Assembly (NCBI RefSeq): GCF_025685625.1
Contig: NZ_JAGSYI010000004.1
Location: forward strand, 496,001 to 560,000
DNA from: Acidicapsa acidisoli
GTDB taxonomy: Bacteria; Acidobacteriota; Terriglobia; Terriglobales; Acidobacteriaceae
DNA: 64,000 nucleotides
Reading direction: 5' to 3'
A model generated the notes under the pieces. The model did not search any database and was not told the origin of the DNA. It saw only the letters and a program-made list of their open reading frames with translations. Below, piece by piece: positions 8,723-18,899 of this stretch. The stretch's first letter is position 1. Every line of letters starts with the position of its first letter. Position numbers and translations under genes: made by a program.

Positions 8723-11700
8723 ATGTGGATTGTCAAGCTTGCGCTGACGAAGCCGTATACCTTTGTCGTCGCCGCCATTCTGATTCTGCTGTTGGGCATC
8801 GCGTCCGTGGCAACGATGCCTACCGACATCCTGCCGAACATCGATATCCCTGTCATTACGGTGGTCTACGATTACCGGGGCCTGCAGGCGCAGGAGATGG
8901 AACAGCGGATTACGACCTTCAACGAGTTCATCATGTCGACGGTGAACGACGTAAAGTCGATCGACTCGCAGACGGTGCGTGGCTACGCGGTGCTGATGAT
9001 CTACTTTCAGCCGCAGGTGCACATTGATGCGGCTATCGCGCAGGTCGGCGCGGCTACGCAATCGATTCGGTTTCGCTTTCCTCCGGGCGTGAATCCGCCG
9101 TGGGTGCTGCGCTTCAGTGCATCGACGGTGCCGATTTATCAGCTTGCTCTATCGAGTGACTCGCTCTCGCAATCGGAGTTGTATGACTACGGCATCTTCC
9201 GGGTGCGGCAGAAGATCTCGGTCGTTCCGGGCACGCTGCTTGAGGCGCCACATGGCGGTGTAGTGCGACAGATCATGGTGGATCTGAATCAGCAGGCTCT
9301 GCTGGCGAAGGGCCTGACACCCATAGACGTGGAGAGTGCCATCACGTCGCAGGACGTGACCATGCCCACCGGCACAATCAAGATCGGTGGCCGTGAGTAT
9401 GGTTCGAGCCTCAACAATAGTCCGATCGATGCGCTTGCCTTGAACGATGTCCCTGTCAAGGTGGTTGGAAACTCGGTGATCTTCATGCGCGACGTTGCGC
9501 ATGTGCGCGATGGATGGATGGTGCAGCAGAATGTTGTGCGGGCCAACGGCAAGCCTTCGGTGCTGACTCCGATCTATCGCAGCGGTTCCGTATCGACGCT
9601 CTCGATTATCGACCATATCAAGAACAAGATATTGCCCGCAGTGCAGGCGGCTGCGCCAAAGGGCATGACGATCAAGGGACTGTTTGACCAGTCGGTGATC
9701 GTTCGCGCATCGATCACTGGAGTTGTGCGCGAGGCGATCATTGCTTCGATGCTGACCGCGCTCATGATCTTGGTGTTTCTCGGGAGCTGGCGCAGCACGT
9801 TGATTATTGCCGTCTCGATTCCGCTCTCGATCCTGAGTTCGATCATCATTCTGAATGCGCTTGGGCAGACGTTGAATACGATGACCCTGGGCGGGCTGGC
9901 GCTGGCTGTCGGTATCCTGGTCGATGACGCTACCGTCACCATCGAGAATATTCATCGGCACATGGATAGGCACTCGCTTTTCGATGCTGTGCTTAAGGGA
10001 GCGTCGGAGATTGCCGCGCCGACGTTTGTGTCGACGCTGACGATCTGCATTGTCTTCGTCTCTGTCGTCTTTCTCACCGGGCCGGCGAAGTATCTGTTTA
10101 CGCCGATGGCAATGGCTGTGGTCTTTGCAATGATGGCCTCGTACATCCTTTCGCGAACGCTCGTGCCTACATTGGTCAACTTCCTGCTGGCCGGCGAAAC
10201 GCATTACTCGGAGAAGGCGTCGGATCACACTGCCGAGGAGCCGCGGCCGTCGTGGTTCGAGAAGTTCAACGACGGCTTCAATGCTGCTTATCTGCGCTTT
10301 CAGGCCTTTTATACAGGCTTGTTGCATGGCTTCATCGAACATCAGCGAACCGCCTTGATTGCCTGCGCCTGCGTGATGGCAACGGCATTTGTGTTGCTTC
10401 CTTTTGTCGGGCAGGACTTCTTCCCCAGTGTGGATACGGGCCAGTTCCGGCTGCATATGCGCGCCATGCCTGGAACGCGTATCGAGGAGTCGAGCGTGAT
10501 GTTCAGCCAGGTGGAGCAGAAGATCCGCGAGATCATTCCGCCGGATCAGCTTGACCTGGTTCTTGACGACATCGGTTTGCCGCAGGATCCGATCAGCTTC
10601 ACCTTCGGCTTCACGCCGAATATCGGAGCTTTCGATGGAGAAGTCCTCGTATCGCTGAACGAGAAGCATTCTGCGACGGAGGGTTATATCGAGCAACTGC
10701 GAAAGGTGCTGCCCAAGGACTTTCCGTCGATCACCTTTTACTTCGAGCCTGCCGACATGGTGACGCGCATTCTGGACTTCGGCGTGACCGCGCCGATTGA
10801 TGTGCAGGTGCAGGGCACGAGTGAGGGCAACTTCGATGTGGCGCGTGATCTTCGCACGAAGATTGCAGCTGTACCAGGGGCGGTCGATGTTCACACGCAG
10901 CAGGTGATGGATAGTCCCACACTCAAGATTGACGTCGACAGGACGCGTGCTGCGCAGTTCGGCCTTACGCAGCAGGATGTGGCCAACAGTCTGTTTGTAT
11001 CCATGGCCTCGGGTTATGCTGTCGCGCCGAACTTCTGGGCCGACCCCAAGATGGGGATCACCTACACGGTGACTGCGCAGACACCGCAGTATCGGTTGGA
11101 TTCGATGAACATGCTGAAGGAGACGCCGATCCCGATCAAGACTGTGCCGAACCAGACTGAGATGCTTGGCAACATGGCGACGATCAGTCCGTCTTACGAA
11201 CCAATCGTGGTCAATCATCACAACGTGCAGCGAGTCTACGATGTGCTGCTCAATACGCAGGCTACCGATCTCGGGTCGATTGCGAAGCGGGTTCAGAAGA
11301 TTGTCGATGAGGAGCAGAAGAAACTGCCTCCCGGCAACACCATCGAGGTGCGCGGACAGGTGGAAAGCATGCATGAGGCGTTTACGCGTCTCGGCATCGG
11401 ACTCGTCTTCGCAGCGGTGCTGGTCTATCTGCTGATGGTGGTGAACTATCAGAGCTGGCTCGATCCGTTCATCATCATCTGCGCTCTTCCGGGAGCATTC
11501 TGTGGCATCGTATGGGCGCTCTTCTTGACGCAGACGACCTTCAGCGTGCCCAGCCTGATGGGAGCCATCATGTCCATCGGCGTTGCGACGGCGAATTCCA
11601 TTCTGCTGGTGACGTTTGCTAAGCAACAGAGTGAAAGCGGGCACACAGCTCTCGAAGCTGCTGTCAGCGCCGGCTCGACGCGCTTGCGGCCCATCCTGAT

Positions 11701-11899
11701 GACGGCGTTCGCGATGATCGTCGGGATGCTGCCGATGGCGCTTGGACTTGGCGAAGGCGGAGAGCAGAATGCACCGCTGGCGCGCGCCGTCATCGGCGGC
11801 TTATCGATGGCCACGTTCGCAACGCTGTTCTTCGTTCCCTTGATGTATAGCCTCATTCACGGAAGACGCGAAGCGACTGCAGAGGAGATCGCACAATGA
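8723..11899 (+). CDS. RND efflux pump, inner-membrane transporter (HAE1/AcrB-type)
   Basis: About 1058 residues from the ATG at 8723, which has GGAAAG upstream. A reading from 8615 adds 36 residues that do not look like family sequence. The protein starts directly with TM1 (VKLALTKPYTFVVAAILILL). The proton-relay Asp pair is in TM4 ('GILVDDATVTIENIH'). Two large periplasmic loops and the C-terminal half ('GLVFAAVLVYLLMVVNYQSW', 'GVATANSILLVTFAK') follow the duplicated RND plan. It would export drugs, solvents or other amphiphiles with the adaptor and outer-membrane factor encoded next. Its stop codon overlaps the adaptor's start (ATGA at 11896-11899), so translation is probably coupled. A long antisense frame here is a codon-bias shadow. 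Confidence 0.95.
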   Translation: MWIVKLALTKPYTFVVAAILILLLGIASVATMPTDILPNIDIPVITVVYDYRGLQAQEMEQRITTFNEFIMSTVNDVKSIDSQTVRGYAVLMIYFQPQVHIDAAIAQVGAATQSIRFRFPPGVNPPWVLRFSASTVPIYQLALSSDSLSQSELYDYGIFRVRQKISVVPGTLLEAPHGGVVRQIMVDLNQQALLAKGLTPIDVESAITSQDVTMPTGTIKIGGREYGSSLNNSPIDALALNDVPVKVVGNSVIFMRDVAHVRDGWMVQQNVVRANGKPSVLTPIYRSGSVSTLSIIDHIKNKILPAVQAAAPKGMTIKGLFDQSVIVRASITGVVREAIIASMLTALMILVFLGSWRSTLIIAVSIPLSILSSIIILNALGQTLNTMTLGGLALAVGILVDDATVTIENIHRHMDRHSLFDAVLKGASEIAAPTFVSTLTICIVFVSVVFLTGPAKYLFTPMAMAVVFAMMASYILSRTLVPTLVNFLLAGETHYSEKASDHTAEEPRPSWFEKFNDGFNAAYLRFQAFYTGLLHGFIEHQRTALIACACVMATAFVLLPFVGQDFFPSVDTGQFRLHMRAMPGTRIEESSVMFSQVEQKIREIIPPDQLDLVLDDIGLPQDPISFTFGFTPNIGAFDGEVLVSLNEKHSATEGYIEQLRKVLPKDFPSITFYFEPADMVTRILDFGVTAPIDVQVQGTSEGNFDVARDLRTKIAAVPGAVDVHTQQVMDSPTLKIDVDRTRAAQFGLTQQDVANSLFVSMASGYAVAPNFWADPKMGITYTVTAQTPQYRLDSMNMLKETPIPIKTVPNQTEMLGNMATISPSYEPIVVNHHNVQRVYDVLLNTQATDLGSIAKRVQKIVDEEQKKLPPGNTIEVRGQVESMHEAFTRLGIGLVFAAVLVYLLMVVNYQSWLDPFIIICALPGAFCGIVWALFLTQTTFSVPSLMGAIMSIGVATANSILLVTFAKQQSESGHTALEAAVSAGSTRLRPILMTAFAMIVGMLPMALGLGEGGEQNAPLARAVIGGLSMATFATLFFVPLMYSLIHGRREATAEEIAQ

Positions 11900-13131
11900 C
11901 GACCATTCAGACGAATACTCAAACATCCCGCAAGGCTCCCCGCATCGCCGGTGGCGTTGTGCTGCTGATCGTCCTGCTGGCGATTGGAATTGTTCCGCGC
12001 ATATTCAGAAGCGAAGAAGCGCGCGACGTGGTTCGGGCCAGTACTGTTCTTACTCCCGAAGTCACCGTGATCCATTCGCGGTTGGGTTCTCCACAGAGTG
12101 CGGTTACACTGCCTGGGAATCTGCAGCCGCTGTATAGCGCTTCTGTCTTTGCGCGCACGAATGGCTACGTCGAGAAACGGCTTGTCGATATCGGTGCGCA
12201 TGTGAAGGCGGGACAGACACTGGCCATCATTGCAAGCCCTGAGGTTGACCAGCAGCTGAACCAGGCACGGGCGGATGTACTGCAGGCCTCGGCCGCTGTC
12301 GAACAGATGAAGGCTGCACTCGAGCAGGCGCAGGCAAATCTCGACATCGCGCGCATCACCCGCGACCGGTACGCGCCGCTGATCAGCAAGCGCGCCGTGA
12401 CGCAACAATCCCTTGACGAAGCGGACGAGGCATTCAATGCGCGCACGGCGGATGTATCGGCGGCGCATGCCAACATCGACGCTGCCCAGGCCAGCCTGAA
12501 ATCGCGAAAGGCCAACGTCGATCGCCTGGTGCAAATGCAGGGATTCGAGCGGGTCGTTGCTCCATTCGATGGGGTGATCACGGCTCGCAATGTTGAACGG
12601 GGCGACCTCGTGAACAACGGCAGCGACAATGGCGCGACGAGTCTTTTCAGCATCGCGCAGAGCAACATCCTTCGCGTTCAGATCGAGGTTCCGCAATCGG
12701 ATGCGCTCTCGATCAAGGATGGACAAGAGGCGACTCTCACCGTGCAAGAAAGGCCCGGCCGCCGCTACGTCGCCAAGGTTACTCGCACCGCGGACTCCGT
12801 GGACCTGGCTGCCCGCACGATGCTCACCGAGGTTCAGGTGGATAACAGCGATGGCTCGCTGGTCCCCGGCATGTACGGCGAGATGACCTTTGACGTCACA
12901 GCCAGCAAGCCGTCGGTCATCATTCCCTCAACGGCGCTGGTCATCGACAAGAACGGAATGCATGTCGTTTCGGTATCGGCGGATAGCCGGGTGCATTTTA
13001 TCCCGGTCGACATCGGTCAGGACCAGGGTTCGCAGGTTGCAATATCCCAGGGATTGCACGGCGGAGAAACATTGGTCAGCAATCCAAGCGATCTGTTGAA
13101 CGAAGGACAGAAGGTTTCCATTGCGCAGTGA
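11896..13131 (+). CDS. RND efflux periplasmic adaptor (membrane-fusion protein)
   Basis: 411 residues. One N-terminal membrane segment (about 17-38) anchors it. A barrel-sandwich/lipoyl part begins at 'SARFARTNGYVEKR' and has 'DIGAHVKAGQTLAII'. A coiled-coil alpha-hairpin rich in Ala/Gln (about 110-205) follows, then the second lipoyl half ('VVAPFDGVITARNVERGDLV') and the beta-barrel and membrane-proximal domains. It bridges the RND pump and the TolC-like channel. It overlaps the pump gene by 4 nt and is followed after 46 bases by the outer-membrane factor, so the three form one operon. The pairing with a HAE1-type pump suggests organic substrates, not metals. Confidence 0.94.
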   Translation: MTTIQTNTQTSRKAPRIAGGVVLLIVLLAIGIVPRIFRSEEARDVVRASTVLTPEVTVIHSRLGSPQSAVTLPGNLQPLYSASVFARTNGYVEKRLVDIGAHVKAGQTLAIIASPEVDQQLNQARADVLQASAAVEQMKAALEQAQANLDIARITRDRYAPLISKRAVTQQSLDEADEAFNARTADVSAAHANIDAAQASLKSRKANVDRLVQMQGFERVVAPFDGVITARNVERGDLVNNGSDNGATSLFSIAQSNILRVQIEVPQSDALSIKDGQEATLTVQERPGRRYVAKVTRTADSVDLAARTMLTEVQVDNSDGSLVPGMYGEMTFDVTASKPSVIIPSTALVIDKNGMHVVSVSADSRVHFIPVDIGQDQGSQVAISQGLHGGETLVSNPSDLLNEGQKVSIAQ

Positions 13132-13177
13132 CACGAGAAGCCAGTTCGCAATTTATAGCCGCCGCTGGAGCTACACG

Positions 13178-14638
13178 ATGAATCGATCTCTTCTGCTTAT
13201 ACCGGGCATCACGTTGCTGCTGATAGCGGGCTGCAAGGTTGGTCCCAATTACAAGCAGCCCGCTGCGATCACCGCGCCTGCCTTCAAGGAAGCGCCTGCC
13301 GATACGTCGTCCGCAAATGATGGATGGAGACCGGGGCAGCCCAGCGATCAGACCCTGAAGGGCGACTGGTGGCGCATGTATCAGGATCCTGAGCTCGACA
13401 CTCTCGAAGCGCAGGTGAATGACGCGAACCAGACATTGAAGATCGCTGAGGCGAACTTTCGCTCTGCCCGCGCGGCCATCGGCTTCGCACGATCGAGCGA
13501 GGCTCCGACGGTGGGCGTTGGAGCCAGCGCGCATACGATGCGGGAGTCCGCGAACGAACCATATTTTTATTCGAGCCTGGCCAATAACGGCGGTGGAGAC
13601 TTTACTCTGCCGCTCGATCTGAACTATGAGATCGACCTTTGGGGACGCATTCGTCGCGGGGTAACTGCAGCAAGGGCACAGGCACAGGCGAGTGCGGCTG
13701 ATATGGAGAGCGTGAGGCTGAGTCTTCATGCGGAGCTGGCGACGGATTACTTTGGCCTGCGCAGCGCCGACGGGCAGGAACAGTTGCTGGACGATACGAT
13801 CAAGGCTTACGAAGACGCCGTGCAACTGACGCGAGACCGCTTCAATGGCGGTCTTGCGGTTACATCCGACGTTACGCAGGCGGAGACACAATTGGATCAG
13901 GCACGTGTTCAGCGCACGGATGCTGAAGTTCAACGCACGCAGTATGAGCATGCCATCGCGGTGCTGATCGGCAAGCCTCCGGCCGCGTTAACTATTCCTC
14001 GCAGTCCGATCAACATTCAGGCACCGCAACTGCCGGTTGTTCCCGGACTCGTGCCCTCCGCACTGCTCGAACGCCGTCCGGATATCGCAGCGGCAGAACG
14101 CCGCATGGCCGCTGCCAACGAACAAATCGGAATTGCGAAGGCAGCCTACTATCCGACGCTTTCTCTCAGTGCGCTTGTTGGCATGGAGGGAACGTCCGCA
14201 TTGAACTGGTTCAGCTGGCCAAGCCGTCTTTGGGCTGTGGGTCCTTCCATGTCGGAGACTCTCTTCGATGGCGGACGCCGCCATGCGGTTTCTGAGCAGG
14301 CACGCGCCGGATATGATGCAACCGTCGCCACATACCGTCAGACCGCGCTGGAGGCATTTCAACAGGTCGAAGACAATCTTGCCGCGCTGCGCATTTTGGA
14401 GACAGAGCGGAAACAGCAGCAGCGCGCCACGGCCGAGGCCCTGGAATCACTCGATACATTTCAGGCGCGTTATACCGGCGGCCTTGAGCTTTATCTCCAG
14501 GTAGTCACGTCGCAGACTGTGGCGCTGGCGAACCAGAGAAATGACATTGAACTGATGCATCGGCAATTGGACGCCAGCGTTCTGCTCATCAAAGCATTGG
14601 GCGGAGGCTGGGATTCCCACCAAATATCTAAACTATAG
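13178..14638 (+). CDS. Outer-membrane efflux lipoprotein (TolC/NodT family)
   Basis: 486 residues from the ATG at 13178, which follows GGAG by seven bases. A longer reading from 13121 overlaps the adaptor and hides the signal peptide. The N-terminus is a lipoprotein signal with lipobox 'LLIAGC', then 'KVGPNYKQP', the typical NodT-family opening. Two OEP repeats follow, with the 'YEIDLWGRIRRGVTAARAQAQAS' helix and 'LLERRPDIAAAERRMAAANEQIGIAKAAYYP' in the second half. It forms the channel for the RND pump above. The gene ends just before a strong hairpin shared with the convergent SelO gene, and a seven-bp AT-rich inverted repeat (ATATCTA-N5-TAGATAT) overlaps its stop codon. Confidence 0.94.
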   Translation: MNRSLLLIPGITLLLIAGCKVGPNYKQPAAITAPAFKEAPADTSSANDGWRPGQPSDQTLKGDWWRMYQDPELDTLEAQVNDANQTLKIAEANFRSARAAIGFARSSEAPTVGVGASAHTMRESANEPYFYSSLANNGGGDFTLPLDLNYEIDLWGRIRRGVTAARAQAQASAADMESVRLSLHAELATDYFGLRSADGQEQLLDDTIKAYEDAVQLTRDRFNGGLAVTSDVTQAETQLDQARVQRTDAEVQRTQYEHAIAVLIGKPPAALTIPRSPINIQAPQLPVVPGLVPSALLERRPDIAAAERRMAAANEQIGIAKAAYYPTLSLSALVGMEGTSALNWFSWPSRLWAVGPSMSETLFDGGRRHAVSEQARAGYDATVATYRQTALEAFQQVEDNLAALRILETERKQQQRATAEALESLDTFQARYTGGLELYLQVVTSQTVALANQRNDIELMHRQLDASVLLIKALGGGWDSHQISKL

Positions 14639-14655
14639 ATATATATAGAAACAGT

Positions 14656-14693
14656 GGCGGGACTGCGAATCTTCTTGAACTCGCAGTCCCGCC
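14656..14693. terminator. Bidirectional terminator hairpin
   Basis: GGCGGGACTGCGA (14656-14668) pairs perfectly over 13 bp with 14681-14693 around a 12-base loop. It lies between the stop codons of the convergent outer-membrane factor (14638) and SelO (14696) genes and can serve both. Confidence 0.8.
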
Positions 14694-14695
14694 GC

Positions 14696-16240
14696 TTACG
14701 TCCCGCAGAATGTCTGAAGGACACGCTCGTCGGGGCTGGCTGGAGTGGCGTACCGTTCCAGTCCCGGCCGCTCCTCGTAGGGATGGGAGACCACTTCGAG
14801 CAATTCCTCAAACGGCTGGAAGTTCTCTTGTCCGACCGCAGCCTCGATCACTGCTTCGACGATATGGTTGCGCGGGATGTATGCCGGGTTTGCTCTCCGC
14901 ATAACGTCAGCACGCGTTTCTGCTGAATCAGACTCGTCTTCGAGGCGTCTGCGCCATCCCACGACCCATGCATCATAAGCCGCAGGGTCGGAGAACAGCT
15001 TGCGCACGCCGTCGTCTCCGTCCGCACTGGCTGCGGCATCGCAAAGCCGGCGGAAGGTCAGCGTAAAGTCTGCGCGGTTGGCGGCCATGCGACGCAGCAG
15101 GTCCTGAGCCAGTTCAAGATCGCCGTCGCGCTCTGTCAACAGTCCAAGCTTTTTGCGCAGGCCAGCAGCTTGCGAAGCTTCAAACTGCGGAGCGAATGCG
15201 GCAAGGGCTTCGTTAGCGGAGGCAAGCGCTGCTTCCTTGCTTCCCGTCTCCTGTTCCAGAACGGGCAGCAACGTTTCGGCAAGACGCGTCAGGTTCCATA
15301 GATCGATGCGGGGCTGATTGCCATAGGAGTAGCGACCCTGATGGTCGATGGAACTGAAGACCATCTGCGGGTCGTATGCTTCCATGAATGCGCAGGGGCC
15401 GTAATCGAGCGTCTCGCCCGAGATGGAGCTGTTGTCGGTGTTCATCACGCCGTGGATGAAGCCGAGGAGCATCCATTGTGCGACGAGATGCGCATGACGG
15501 CTAATTACGCCATCCAGCAGAGCGCGATATGGCTGCTTCGACTCGGCGGCGGCAGAATAGTGCCGCGCGATGGCGTAGTCGGCCAGAATGCGTACAGCTT
15601 CCACATCTCCCGTTGCAGCGAAATACTGGAAGGTGCCCACGCGAAGATGGCTCGCAGCTACTCGGGTCAGCACGGCTCCAGGAAAGAACGCTTCGCGGCG
15701 AACCTGTTCTCCCGTGGTCACGGCGGCAAGGGCTCTGGTTGTCGGCACTCCCAGGGCCGCCATGGCTTCACTGACGATGTACTCGCGCAGGACGGGACCC
15801 AGTGCGGCTCGACCATCGCCACGACGCGAGAAGGGAGTCGGCCCCGAGCCTTTGAGTTGAATGTCATAGCGCACGCCGTCCGTGCCCATCAACTCGCCAA
15901 GCAGGTTGGCGCGGCCGTCGCCCAGTTGCGGCACGAAATATCCGAACTGATGGCCTGCATATGCAAGCGCCAGAGGCTCGGATCTCGCGGCGACGCGGTT
16001 TCCTGCGAGGATCTCCACTCCTTGTTCGCTCGCCAGAGCAGTTGGATCCAGGCCCAGGCCTCGGGCCAATGCAACGTTCACCTTGATGAGGCGCGGCGCC
16101 GCTACGGGCGTGGGGTTCACACGTGAGTAGAAGTGCTCCGGCAATCGGGCATACGTGTTTTCGAAGCTAAAACGAACGGAGCCATGATCTGAATCCAAGG
16201 CTGCGGATGACGCGATTTCGGAAGTATCGGGAGTATTCAT
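14696..16240 (-). CDS. selO: SelO/YdiU protein adenylyltransferase (AMPylator)
   Basis: 514 residues from the ATG at 16238-16240. An alternative start 11 codons upstream cannot be excluded. The SelO pseudokinase fold is clear from 'YAGHQFGYFVPQLGDGRAN', 'LKGSGPTPFSRRGDGRAA', 'GVPTTRALAAV' and 'GFIHGVMNTDNSSI'. Known members bind ATP upside-down and transfer AMP to Ser/Thr/Tyr of target proteins, linked to redox homeostasis. The C-terminus ends 'FCGT', with the Cys that replaces selenocysteine of eukaryotic SELENOO. It is transcribed alone, convergent with the efflux operon, and separated by about 70 bases from the end of the ROK regulator gene on the same strand. Confidence 0.94.
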   Translation of the reverse strand: MNTPDTSEIASSAALDSDHGSVRFSFENTYARLPEHFYSRVNPTPVAAPRLIKVNVALARGLGLDPTALASEQGVEILAGNRVAARSEPLALAYAGHQFGYFVPQLGDGRANLLGELMGTDGVRYDIQLKGSGPTPFSRRGDGRAALGPVLREYIVSEAMAALGVPTTRALAAVTTGEQVRREAFFPGAVLTRVAASHLRVGTFQYFAATGDVEAVRILADYAIARHYSAAAESKQPYRALLDGVISRHAHLVAQWMLLGFIHGVMNTDNSSISGETLDYGPCAFMEAYDPQMVFSSIDHQGRYSYGNQPRIDLWNLTRLAETLLPVLEQETGSKEAALASANEALAAFAPQFEASQAAGLRKKLGLLTERDGDLELAQDLLRRMAANRADFTLTFRRLCDAAASADGDDGVRKLFSDPAAYDAWVVGWRRRLEDESDSAETRADVMRRANPAYIPRNHIVEAVIEAAVGQENFQPFEELLEVVSHPYEERPGLERYATPASPDERVLQTFCGT

Positions 16241-16311
16241 GATTGGCTCGACATTCGTATGCTGTCTTCGCACCGGCTCAAGCGCGATGCTATTTCTATC
16301 GTACAGGGCAA

Positions 16312-17523
16312 TTAGCTGCGCGGTAGTGGCAGCAAGACAAGCGGGATTTCTTCCAGCGCCGCGGCGATCGCGCCCCAGAGTGCGGCGAAATCGCCGAGAG
16401 AGGCTGCAGAGATTCTGGTCACAGCAAATTCGCTGCGCTCAAGCTCCTTTTGCACCGAAGCGAGCAGGACGGGGTGGCTACCGACCTCGCCTGCGAGCAG
16501 GATGAGGCCCGGATTCAGGATCAGCGCCAGATTCACGATGATGTCGGAGACAATCGCCGCACGGCTTTCAATGATCTTTGCCGCACGCTTGTCTCCCGAT
16601 TGAACAAGCTTCAGAATCTCTGCGACGTTCCTCTCTCGCTTGGCTGCGACACCACGTGCTTGCGACTTGCGAGTTGACTCGTGCCAGCTCTTGAGAATCG
16701 CGGAACTCGTGAGAACGCTTTCCAATTCGCCGAATTCATGAAGCCTCGGAAGAGCGCGTGAGATCTTGGGCAGGCGAAGATAGCCGATCTCGCCCGCTGA
16801 CCACTGCGCACCGTGATGAATGCGTCCGCCCAATACGATGCCGGCGCTCACGTTGGCCCCTATGTTAATCAAGGTGAATGTCTCTTCAAATCGGGCAGCA
16901 CCGCGATAGCGCTCGCCCAAAGCGGATAAGTTGGTATCGTTTTCCACGATGACCAGGCAGCGGACGACCTTATTCAGCAACGCACGCAGAGGAACACTTC
17001 GCCAATTGTCTAGCGTGCTTACCGAGACAACAATGCCGTCATCAACGTTCGTTATCGCCGGAACCGCGACCACCAAAACCAGCAGTTGTTCACGTGCTAA
17101 TTTTTGCTTCCTGAGCAGGCGACGAAGTTCAATGTCAATCAGGTGACAGATCGCCTCGGGAGTCGTTTTATGACCGGCCAGCAAAACCCTTGAATTTTCC
17201 AGTTCTGCGCCACTCAGGTCTGTTAGCAAAAACGAGAGGGATTGGGAAGCGACCTGCACGGCGAGCAGGCAACCCCGTTCCGCGTTGAAACGAATCAGGT
17301 CTGGCGGACGGCCCCCGCTCGACTCCCCTTCCCCCAGTGCCTTAACCAGATTTGCCGCGACCAGATCGCCGACTACGTTTGTCACTGTGGGCGCACTCAG
17401 GCCGGAGGCCCGTACCAGATCCGCTCGGGAACAGGCACCTGCCTCTCGTAACAGCCTGAGGACCGTAAGCGCGTTCGTGTGGCGCAGGTGAGCTGGTCTA
17501 CCGACCGCAACGGAATCATTCAT
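16312..17523 (-). CDS. ROK-family transcriptional repressor (NagC/XylR-like)
   Basis: 403 residues. An N-terminal winged helix-turn-helix (about 12-70: 'LREAGACSRADLVRASGLSAPTVTNVVGDL') is followed by 'GGRPPDLIRF' and a ROK sugar-binding domain with 'VENDTNLSALGERYRG'. The ROK zinc signature C-x-C-G-x2-G-C is absent, and the usual ExGH reads 'GEIGY'. It therefore binds sugar, if at all, without the structural zinc. Its place at the edge of the GH18, NagX, kinase and porter genes suggests it represses that locus and is released by an amino sugar or its phosphate. The 140 bases upstream, to the end of the NagX-like gene, would hold its promoter. Confidence 0.9.
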   Translation of the reverse strand: MNDSVAVGRPAHLRHTNALTVLRLLREAGACSRADLVRASGLSAPTVTNVVGDLVAANLVKALGEGESSGGRPPDLIRFNAERGCLLAVQVASQSLSFLLTDLSGAELENSRVLLAGHKTTPEAICHLIDIELRRLLRKQKLAREQLLVLVVAVPAITNVDDGIVVSVSTLDNWRSVPLRALLNKVVRCLVIVENDTNLSALGERYRGAARFEETFTLINIGANVSAGIVLGGRIHHGAQWSAGEIGYLRLPKISRALPRLHEFGELESVLTSSAILKSWHESTRKSQARGVAAKRERNVAEILKLVQSGDKRAAKIIESRAAIVSDIIVNLALILNPGLILLAGEVGSHPVLLASVQKELERSEFAVTRISAASLGDFAALWGAIAAALEEIPLVLLPLPRS

Positions 17524-17663
17524 TACATGGACTCTCTACAAGGATACGCGAGGAGAGATACGACGTCGCATGACAATTAGAATCGAAGGATGTCGAAAAG
17601 GCTGCTCGATTGAAAACGCAAGAAAGATACGACTTGAGCAATGTTTGCATGACAGTTGCCGAC

Positions 17664-18899
17664 TCACAGTTGCAGGCGAACTCTTGCCTTGGTAAGCAAG
17701 AAAGCCAGCACTAACATCAAGAGAGTAAAAGCCAGTGTCTTGATAACTCCCGGCCAACCGAAGCTGAAGTGGGTATCGAGATACGTGATCCCAGCCGTGG
17801 CGAAAAGAAAATACGACAGATCGGGCAACAGGTAGGTTAGAAGCGCATTAGAGCCTGCTGGCCTCACCAAGATGGCCCACTTATTCCTCCCCTTGAGATC
17901 ACATAGCCAGTATAGAAATGTGAACAGGAGCATCGCAGCCCCAATACTCCACAACGACCACGTGGGAGTGGCACGAATCTTGGAGATGCCAAGGGGAACG
18001 CAAATCCACCCGGCAATCAGTATCAGCGCGCCTAGTCCGAGAGCTCGCGCAATTGCCTTCTGTGGCATAAGGCGTCGATCAGTGCCCAGCAGAAGTTGCG
18101 AGGTCACGACTCCAGCCATAAGGATAGAGGCCATGGCTCCGTTGTCAAAGGGCCAGATATAGATTGGAATTCTTCCGGGGACAGGAATCAGCTTTGCTGT
18201 TGAAACTATGCAAAAAGCGAGCAGAAGAACAAACCACAACAACGATGACCATTTCCATCGCCGCGTGGGGATATAGAGAATTGCCGCGGCAAGATAGCTG
18301 AAACCGATGAGACCTAGTATCTCCGGGTAAGAGGGGTCGATCCATGCGGCTTGTCCAGCGCTCGTTGTTCGACGAAAGATCCCAAAAAGAATGAGCACTC
18401 CGACGACACCGATTGCGCGGAGCACAATCGAATACGTTGGAAAACGCTCAGATCTGGGATAGACATGGAGATACAGCATTGCGCTGACAAGGCCAAGCAA
18501 AGCCCAGAGATTGCCACCTATTGCCATTCGCGACGGATCAGCCTTGTCTGCATTGGCAAGGATGAGACCGAGAGCGATAAGGCCGATGACTCGCAACACA
18601 ACGTGAAGCCACAAGCCGGGTAAGGATGGGTCACGTTTCAATCTCCGTTCTACGGAAATCGGCAGGGACAATCCAACGGCGAACAGGAAGAATGGAAAGA
18701 CCATGTCGACGTAGGTCATCCGATCTTCCATGGCGTGCGCGTGATAGGTCCACCAGGGGAGGCCTCGAACGGATGAAAGCTCATTGACGAAGATCATTAC
18801 GGCCATGGTCAGTCCGCGAAAAACATCGACTGAAACAACGCGAGAAGGCTTTGTCTCAATTGCAGGCAACGAGGATTGAAGCGTGGCGGCTGTGTTCAT
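17664..18899 (-). CDS. NagX-like multipass membrane protein (DUF5009, HGSNAT-related)
   Basis: 411 residues with about 10-11 membrane segments. The family signature 'RVVSVDVFRGLTMAVMIFVNEL' is followed by 'YVDMVFPFFLFAVGLSLPIS', as in bacterial NagX and eukaryotic heparan-alpha-glucosaminide N-acetyltransferase. NagX genes recur in GlcNAc/chitin regulons, where a role in transport or acetyl transfer on amino sugars at the inner membrane is proposed but unproven. Its start overlaps the GH18 stop by 4 nt (ATGA, 18896-18899), so it is translated with the chitinase-like enzyme. That coupling supports an amino-sugar function. Confidence 0.88.
   Translation of the reverse strand: MNTAATLQSSLPAIETKPSRVVSVDVFRGLTMAVMIFVNELSSVRGLPWWTYHAHAMEDRMTYVDMVFPFFLFAVGLSLPISVERRLKRDPSLPGLWLHVVLRVIGLIALGLILANADKADPSRMAIGGNLWALLGLVSAMLYLHVYPRSERFPTYSIVLRAIGVVGVLILFGIFRRTTSAGQAAWIDPSYPEILGLIGFSYLAAAILYIPTRRWKWSSLLWFVLLLAFCIVSTAKLIPVPGRIPIYIWPFDNGAMASILMAGVVTSQLLLGTDRRLMPQKAIARALGLGALILIAGWICVPLGISKIRATPTWSLWSIGAAMLLFTFLYWLCDLKGRNKWAILVRPAGSNALLTYLLPDLSYFLFATAGITYLDTHFSFGWPGVIKTLAFTLLMLVLAFLLTKARVRLQL

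Noticed and set aside
9149-11644. Long minus-strand open frame (831 codons) opposite the RND pump gene
   Set aside because: Its translation is rich in Arg/His/Asp without domain features, and the plus strand encodes a complete RND transporter. It is a codon-bias shadow.
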